The notes beneath the pieces are model-generated. The model saw only the letters and a list, made by a program, of their open reading frames with translations. It ran no database searches and was not told the origin of the DNA. Below are positions 5,335 through 9,041 of a DNA stretch of 9,041 bases, in pieces. Each line of letters begins with the position of its first letter. Positions within the stretch are counted from its first letter, which is position 1. A program made the position numbers and the translations under genes. This DNA is from an uncultured Faecalibacterium sp. (lineage in GTDB: Bacteria > Bacillota > Clostridia > Oscillospirales > Ruminococcaceae), in assembly GCA_900540455.1 (NCBI GenBank), contig UQGD01000054.1:1-9041 (forward strand), written 5' to 3'.

Positions 5335-7218
5335 ATGAACCATCTAGCAGATTATGATGTGATCGTGATCGGCGCGGGTCATGCCGGCATCGAGGCCGCC
5401 CATGCGGCGGCCCGGCTGGGGGCACGCACCGCTATTTTTACTATGAGCCTGGACGGCATCGGCAATATGCCCTGCAACCCCAGCATCGGCGGGGCGGCAA
5501 AGGGCACCCTGGTGCGGGAGGTGGACGCTCTGGGCGGGCTGATGGGCCTGGCCGCCGACGCCACCTACCTGCAAAGCCGGATGCTGAATAAGGGCAAAGG
5601 CCCGGCGGTGCACGCTTTGCGGGTGCAGACCGACCGCAGCCGCTACCATGCCTATATGAAGCAGGCGCTGGAGCTGACCCCCGGCCTTGCCATCCATCAG
5701 GCCGAAGTGGTGGAGCTGGTGATCCGCCAGGGCAGGGTAGAGGGCGTGCGCACCCAGCTGCACGCTGAGTATGGGGCCAAGTGCGTTGTGCTGGCCACCG
5801 GCACCAACCTGGGGGGCCGGATCTTTGTGGGCGATGCCAGCTATGCCTCCGGCCCGGACGGTCAGCATGCCGCCTGTGCCCTTACCGAAAGTTTGCGGGC
5901 GGCGGGGCTGCCGCTGCGCCGGTTCAAGACCGGCACCCCCGCCCGGGTCCACCGCCGCAGCATCGACTTTGACAAGCTGGAGCGGCAGCCCGGAGACCCG
6001 GATGCAGAGCTGCAGCCTTTCAGCTTTATGACCGAGGCCCCCATGCACAACCGGGTGGATTGCTGGATCGCCTATACGAACCCGGAGACCCATAAGATCA
6101 TCCTGGACAACATCCACCGCAGCCCTCTGTACGGCGGCATGATCGAAGGGATCGGCCCGCGGTACTGCCCCTCCATTGAGGATAAGATCGTCCGCTTTGC
6201 CGGCAAGGATCGTCACCCCATCTTTGTGGAACCCTGCGGGGAGAACACCGAGGAGATGTATCTGCAAGGGGCGTCCAGCAGCCTGCCGGAGGATGTGCAG
6301 AACGCCTTCTACCATAGCATCCGGGGCTTTGAGCATCTGGAGATCCTGCGCCCGGCCTATGCCATCGAGTACGACTGCATCGACCCCACCGCCCTGGAGC
6401 CTACGCTGGAATGTAAGGCGGTAGGGGGGCTGTACGGGGCCGGGCAGTTCAACGGCACCTCCGGCTATGAGGAAGCCGCCGCGCAGGGACTGTTGGCGGG
6501 CCTGAACGCCGCCCGCGCCGCTCTGGGCAAAAGCCAGCTGGTGCTGCCCCGGCATACCAGCTACCTGGGCACCCTGGTGGATGATCTGGTAACAAAAGGG
6601 GTACTGGACCCCTACCGGATGATGACCAGCCGCAGCGAGTACCGGCTGACCCTGCGGCAGGATAATGCGGATACCCGCCTGACCCCCATCGGCTGGGAAT
6701 ATGGCCTGGTCCAGCCGGACCGCTGGGCCAAGTTCCAGCATACCCAGCAGATCCTGGAGGCAGAGCGGGCACGGCTGCACGCTGCCCATCTGCGCACAGC
6801 CCCTTTGCAGGCAGCCATGACGGCGGCAGGGCTTGCCCCGGCAGCGGAAGGCGGCGTGGCCGAGGAGCTGCTGCGCCGGCCGGAGATCAGCTACCCGCTG
6901 GTGGCGCAGGTCATTGGCTGGGGGGCAGAGATCACCCCCATGCTGGCCGAGCGGCTGGAGACCGAGATCAAGTACGCTGGCTACATCGCCCGGCAGGACC
7001 GCATGATCCGGGAGGTGGCCCGACATGAAAAAACACGGATACCCGACGATTTTTGCTATGATGTGCTGACGGGTCTTACCCTGGAAGCACGGGAGAAGCT
7101 CTCCCGCATCCGACCGCTCAACCTGGGGCAGGCCGGGCGTATCCCGGGGGTGTCGCCCTCGGATCTGGCCCAGCTCAGCATTGCCCTGGCCGCCCTGGCA
7201 GGCAGAAAGGAAGAATGA
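5335..7218 (+). CDS. mnmG: tRNA uridine-5-carboxymethylaminomethyl modification enzyme MnmG
   Basis: MnmG (GidA) is the FAD- and NADH-dependent partner of MnmE in making cmnm5U34 in tRNA. Its 627 residues are standard for the family. The N-terminus has the dinucleotide-binding GAGHAG (13-18), followed by the signature CNPSIGG (47-53). The PRYCPSIEDK block (275-284) carries the catalytic Cys278. The second FAD-contacting block reads LYGAGQFNGTSGYEEAAAQG (366-385), slightly different from the usual FxAGQINGTTGYEEA but with the same core. The C-terminal MnmE-binding helical region includes KYAGYIARQ and a GLTLEAREKL stretch. The ATG at 5335 has AGGAG (5320-5324) 10 bases upstream. Its TGA overlaps the rsmG ATG (ATGA), showing translational coupling. 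It appears intact. Confidence 0.98.
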   Translation: MNHLADYDVIVIGAGHAGIEAAHAAARLGARTAIFTMSLDGIGNMPCNPSIGGAAKGTLVREVDALGGLMGLAADATYLQSRMLNKGKGPAVHALRVQTDRSRYHAYMKQALELTPGLAIHQAEVVELVIRQGRVEGVRTQLHAEYGAKCVVLATGTNLGGRIFVGDASYASGPDGQHAACALTESLRAAGLPLRRFKTGTPARVHRRSIDFDKLERQPGDPDAELQPFSFMTEAPMHNRVDCWIAYTNPETHKIILDNIHRSPLYGGMIEGIGPRYCPSIEDKIVRFAGKDRHPIFVEPCGENTEEMYLQGASSSLPEDVQNAFYHSIRGFEHLEILRPAYAIEYDCIDPTALEPTLECKAVGGLYGAGQFNGTSGYEEAAAQGLLAGLNAARAALGKSQLVLPRHTSYLGTLVDDLVTKGVLDPYRMMTSRSEYRLTLRQDNADTRLTPIGWEYGLVQPDRWAKFQHTQQILEAERARLHAAHLRTAPLQAAMTAAGLAPAAEGGVAEELLRRPEISYPLVAQVIGWGAEITPMLAERLETEIKYAGYIARQDRMIREVARHEKTRIPDDFCYDVLTGLTLEAREKLSRIRPLNLGQAGRIPGVSPSDLAQLSIALAALAGRKEE

Positions 7219-7928
7219 CCATGATCGATAAGGAGCGTCTCGCCCAAAAATGTTCCATGTGGAACATTTCTCTCACCGGTACCCAGCTGGATCAGCTGGA
7301 TGCCTATGCCGCACTGCTGGTGGATTATAACCAAAAGGTCAACCTGACCGCCATCACCGACCCGGAGGGCATTGAGGATAAGCATTTTGTGGACAGTCTG
7401 CTGTTTGCCAGCCAGCCGGAAGTGGCTGGCCGTATGGTGGACGTGGGCGCTGGGGCAGGGTTCCCCGGCATCGTCACCAAGATCTATAAGCCGGACCTGG
7501 AACTGACCCTGATGGAGCCCACCGGCAAGCGGGTGGAGTTTTTGAAGTACGCCTGCGCCCAGCTGGGGCTTACCGGGGTGGAGTTTGCCAAGGAGCGCGC
7601 GGAGGAAGCCGCCCGAAAATCCTGGCGGGAGACCTTTGACCTGGCCAGCGCCCGGGCGGTGGCAGCGCTGCCCATGCTGGCGGAGTACTGCCTGCCGCTG
7701 GTGCGGGTAGGGGGGCACTTTTTGGCCATGAAGGGGGCTTCCGGCGCAGAGGAGCTGGCCGCCGCCCAGGGCGCCATCAAAAAGCTGGGCGGCGCCTGGC
7801 GGGAGACCCGCAGCGTCCAGCTGCCCGGCGGCGATGAGCGCACCCTGATTTTGTGCGAAAAGATATCGCAAACCCCGACAGCTTACCCCCGCAATGGCGG
7901 TAAAATTGCCAAAAGTCCGCTGAAATAA
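7215..7928 (+). CDS. rsmG: 16S rRNA (guanine527-N7)-methyltransferase RsmG
   Basis: RsmG (GidB) uses S-adenosylmethionine to methylate N7 of G527 in the 530 loop of 16S rRNA; loss gives low-level streptomycin resistance in several bacteria. The 237 residues fit the family. Visible motifs are NLTAIT (43-48), the SAM-binding DVGAGAGFPGI (76-86), LMEPTGKRVEFL (99-110), ASARAVA (144-150) and the C-terminal YPRNGGKIAKSPL (224-236). The ATG overlaps the mnmG stop and is preceded by AAAGGAAG; the ATG at 7221 is a possible alternative. The first codons (about residues 12-19) are written across a 22-bp palindrome resembling parS, so this stretch may serve both as coding sequence and as a DNA site. It is the last gene of the operon. 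Confidence 0.97.
   Translation: MTMIDKERLAQKCSMWNISLTGTQLDQLDAYAALLVDYNQKVNLTAITDPEGIEDKHFVDSLLFASQPEVAGRMVDVGAGAGFPGIVTKIYKPDLELTLMEPTGKRVEFLKYACAQLGLTGVEFAKERAEEAARKSWRETFDLASARAVAALPMLAEYCLPLVRVGGHFLAMKGASGAEELAAAQGAIKKLGGAWRETRSVQLPGGDERTLILCEKISQTPTAYPRNGGKIAKSPLK
7248..7269. other. parS-like palindrome (chromosome partition site candidate)
   Basis: Two perfect 10-bp arms flank a central TG. The 16-bp core, TGTTCCATGTGGAACA (7251-7266), differs at one base from the pseudomonad form of parS (TGTTCCACGTGGAACA) and at three bases from the Bacillus form (TGTTTCACGTGAAACA). It lies inside the rsmG coding sequence, 828 bases upstream of the noc start. Origin-proximal parS sites near this gene cluster are well known in Firmicutes. 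That a ParB-family protein binds it is inference. Confidence 0.7.
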
Positions 7929-7951
7929 AGCCGAAACCCGGCGCAGCCCTG

Positions 7952-7986
7952 AAAACCCTGCCGAACGATTTTTCTGGCAGGGTTTT
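7952..7986 (+). terminator. intrinsic terminator of the mnmE-mnmG-rsmG operon
   Basis: AAAACCCTGCC (7952-7962) pairs perfectly with GGCAGGGTTTT (7976-7986) around a 13-base loop; the stem ends in TTTT, followed by CCTGTTTG. It starts 23 bases after the rsmG stop codon. The -35 region of the noc promoter lies in its 3' arm, so the two elements share bases. Confidence 0.88.
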
Positions 7987-8003
7987 CCTGTTTGTGATAC
8001 ACT
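7974..8003 (+). promoter_or_regulatory. promoter of noc
   Basis: CTGGCA (7974-7979) is 18 bases upstream of TACACT (7998-8003), which is preceded by TGA (7995-7997) as an extended -10. The predicted start, near 8010, supports translation from the ATG at 8097 rather than from the GTG at 8010, which would sit at the RNA 5' end. The -35 lies within the terminator stem of the upstream operon. Confidence 0.55.
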
Positions 8004-8025
8004 GAAAAAGTGAACGAAAGCAGAT

Positions 8026-8061
8026 GGGTTTTCCACATGGACGCAGAACCAAGGTGGAAAA
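8026..8061. repeat. inverted DnaA-box-like pair in the noc leader
   Basis: TTTTCCAC (8029-8036) and GTGGAAAA (8054-8061) are perfect 8-bp arms around 17 bases. The left 12-mer GGGTTTTCCACA (8026-8037) is identical to the minus-strand 12-mer at 3835-3846 upstream of mnmE. The arrangement, two facing motifs 14-17 bases apart, is thus shared by both promoters. The left arm also runs into CCACATGGA, which resembles half of the parS-like site in rsmG (12 of 16 positions on the opposite strand). Confidence 0.5.
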
Positions 8062-8078
8062 TCAAACGGGAAATGCGT

Positions 8079-8086
8079 GGGGAGGG
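8079..8086 (+). promoter_or_regulatory. ribosome binding site deciding the noc start
   Basis: GGGGAGGG ends 10 bases before the ATG at 8097. No comparable purine-rich site precedes the upstream in-frame candidates, a GTG at 8010 and ATGs at 8037 and 8073. This makes 8097 the best supported start. Confidence 0.7.
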
Positions 8087-8096
8087 CCTGAAATCT

Positions 8097-8891
8097 ATGT
8101 TGTTTGAAAAGAAAAACGCCGGTAAAGTCTACGCGCTGCCCATCGAGGAGATCCGGCCCTCGCCGTTTCAGGCGCGGAGGAGCTTTGATCCCCAGCAGCT
8201 GGAAAGCCTGGCGCAGAGCATCCGGGAGAATGGGCTGCTGCAGCCGGTCTCGGTGCGCAAAACGCCGGATGGGTATGAGCTGGTGGCAGGGGAGCGGCGG
8301 CTCCGTGCCTGCAAGCTGGCGGGGATGGAGCGGGTGCCCGCTTTGCTGTGGGAGGGGCCAGACCCCAAAAGTGCGGCGCTGGGTCTGCTGGAGAACCTGC
8401 AAAGAGCGGATCTGAACCCCTTTGAGCAGGCAGCCGGGCTGCGGGATGTGTTGGCTTTGTGGGGCTGTACCCAGGCCGAAGCCGCCCGCAGGCTGGGCCT
8501 GGCGCAGCCGACCCTGGCCAATAAGCTGCGGCTGCTGCAGCTGACCGCAGACCAGCAGCAGTTCACCCTGGATAATGGCCTTACCGAGCGCCATGCCCGG
8601 GCGGTGCTGCGCCTGCCGGAAAACCGCCGCAGCGAGGCGCTGCTGTATATTGCAAAGCATCGCCTGAATGCCCGGGCTACCGATGTGTACATAGACCAGA
8701 TGCTGAACGGGGTGCCCCGTGCGCAGCGCCGCCTGCCAATGGTCAAGGATGTGCGGATCTTCATGAATACCATAGACCACGCCATCCGGCTCATGACCGA
8801 TAATGGCGTGCCCGCTACTGCACATCGGGAGGAACGGGACGGCTATATCGAGTATACCGTCCGTATCCCTACCAGTGTCAGCGAACGGTGA
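8097..8891 (+). CDS. noc: nucleoid occlusion protein Noc-like, ParB/Spo0J family CTPase
   Basis: This 264-residue protein is a ParB-family DNA-binding CTP switch, most like Noc, which spreads on DNA near the origin and blocks division over the nucleoid. The N-domain has SPFQARRSF, GERRLRA (65-71) and ENLQRADLNPFE (99-110), the CTP-binding boxes. The helix-turn-helix TQAEAARRLGLAQPTLANKL (125-144) resembles Noc (QSTIANKLRLL) more than Spo0J. The C-terminal dimerisation part (RIFMNTI, EYTVRIP) also follows the Noc pattern. At the four positions known to separate Noc from ParB specificity it has Gln137, Lys143, Gln148 and Arg165, matching Noc at three. The frame is open back to a GTG at 8010, but the ribosome site and homologue-like MLFEKK start favour 8097. 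No parA/soj gene follows before the window ends. A general ParB role cannot be excluded. Confidence 0.9.
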   Translation: MLFEKKNAGKVYALPIEEIRPSPFQARRSFDPQQLESLAQSIRENGLLQPVSVRKTPDGYELVAGERRLRACKLAGMERVPALLWEGPDPKSAALGLLENLQRADLNPFEQAAGLRDVLALWGCTQAEAARRLGLAQPTLANKLRLLQLTADQQQFTLDNGLTERHARAVLRLPENRRSEALLYIAKHRLNARATDVYIDQMLNGVPRAQRRLPMVKDVRIFMNTIDHAIRLMTDNGVPATAHREERDGYIEYTVRIPTSVSER

Positions 8892-8921
8892 GGGGGAGAA
8901 GCTGCCCCTTGCCCTGTGTAT

Positions 8922-8970
8922 GCGCCCTTCGTCGGGAAAGTTGTCCCCGATGGAGGGCGTGTTTCATTTT
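8922..8970 (+). terminator. intrinsic terminator after noc
   Basis: A 15-base arm (8922-8936) pairs throughout with 8946-8960, using three G-U wobbles, around a 9-base loop, and is followed by GTTTCATTTT. It begins 31 bases after the noc stop codon. The T-tract is interrupted, so termination may be less efficient than at the other terminators here. Any gene beyond noc probably has its own promoter. Confidence 0.75.
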
Positions 8971-8990
8971 GTGGAGGGTTGATTCCGGAC

Positions 8991-9041
8991 GAACCCTCTC
9001 AGTCTCGCTGCGCTCGACAGCTCTCCCGAAGGGAGAGCCCT
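8991..9041 (-). repeat. 51-bp dispersed repeat, right inverted copy
   Basis: This is the exact reverse complement of bases 5-55, over all 51 positions, and runs to the last base of the window. The hairpin half (GCTCTCCC/GGGAGAGC) faces outward. It follows the noc terminator with no gene between. That the window stops inside this element fits an assembly contig broken at a repeated sequence. Confidence 0.9.

Noticed and set aside
5..9041. Composite transposon bounded by inverted repeats
   Set aside because: No transposase or integrase gene is present, the interior is a conserved housekeeping cluster, and the repeat resembles a common intergenic hairpin element rather than insertion-sequence ends.

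Overview
The window is GC-rich bacterial DNA. Its core is the conserved mnmE-mnmG-rsmG-noc (ParB-family) block that lies near the chromosomal origin in many Firmicutes. High GC in the coding regions, AGGAG-type ribosome binding sites, Firmicute-type promoters and a Noc-type rather than Spo0J-type ParB protein suggest a high-GC gut clostridium. A relative of Faecalibacterium, Gemmiger or Subdoligranulum (Oscillospiraceae) is my best guess. This is inferred from sequence character, not from a search.

Layout. Bases 1-132 hold a 51-bp dispersed repeat and a degenerate echo of it. Bases 133-1433 hold a secreted alpha/beta hydrolase on the minus strand and its terminator. Bases 1434-1922 are an AT-rich divergent regulatory region with several dyads and a good plus-strand promoter. 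Bases 1923-3731 encode an exported 5'-nucleotidase-family metallophosphoesterase with a twin-arginine-type signal, followed by a strong terminator. Bases 3792-3923 hold a long inverted repeat and the mnmE promoter. Bases 3924-7928 are a tight operon, mnmE (tRNA-modifying GTPase), mnmG (its FAD partner) and rsmG (16S rRNA m7G527 methyltransferase), ending in an intrinsic terminator. The noc promoter starts inside the 3' arm of that terminator. Bases 8097-8891 encode the Noc-like CTPase/DNA-binding protein, followed by a terminator. The window ends in an inverted copy of the same 51-bp repeat that opens it.

How the genes work together. MnmE and MnmG form one complex that builds the 5-carboxymethylaminomethyl group on U34 of certain tRNAs. 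RsmG modifies the ribosome decoding site, so the operon serves translation fidelity. Noc is a chromosome-organisation factor that links nucleoid position to division. The two secreted hydrolases upstream are divergently transcribed and look like extracellular nutrient-scavenging enzymes unrelated to the core block.

Most interesting signals. (1) A 22-bp near-perfect palindrome inside the start of rsmG closely matches the chromosomal centromere site parS and lies about 830 bp upstream of noc. (2) The noc product carries three of the four residues that distinguish Noc from ParB DNA specificity, although the nearby site is parS-like rather than Noc-like. (3) The 9-mer TTTTCCACA, one base from the DnaA box, occurs four times, all outside well-supported coding sequence, twice as part of an identical 12-mer in front of mnmE and noc. 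I see no transposase, CRISPR array, tRNA or phage gene.
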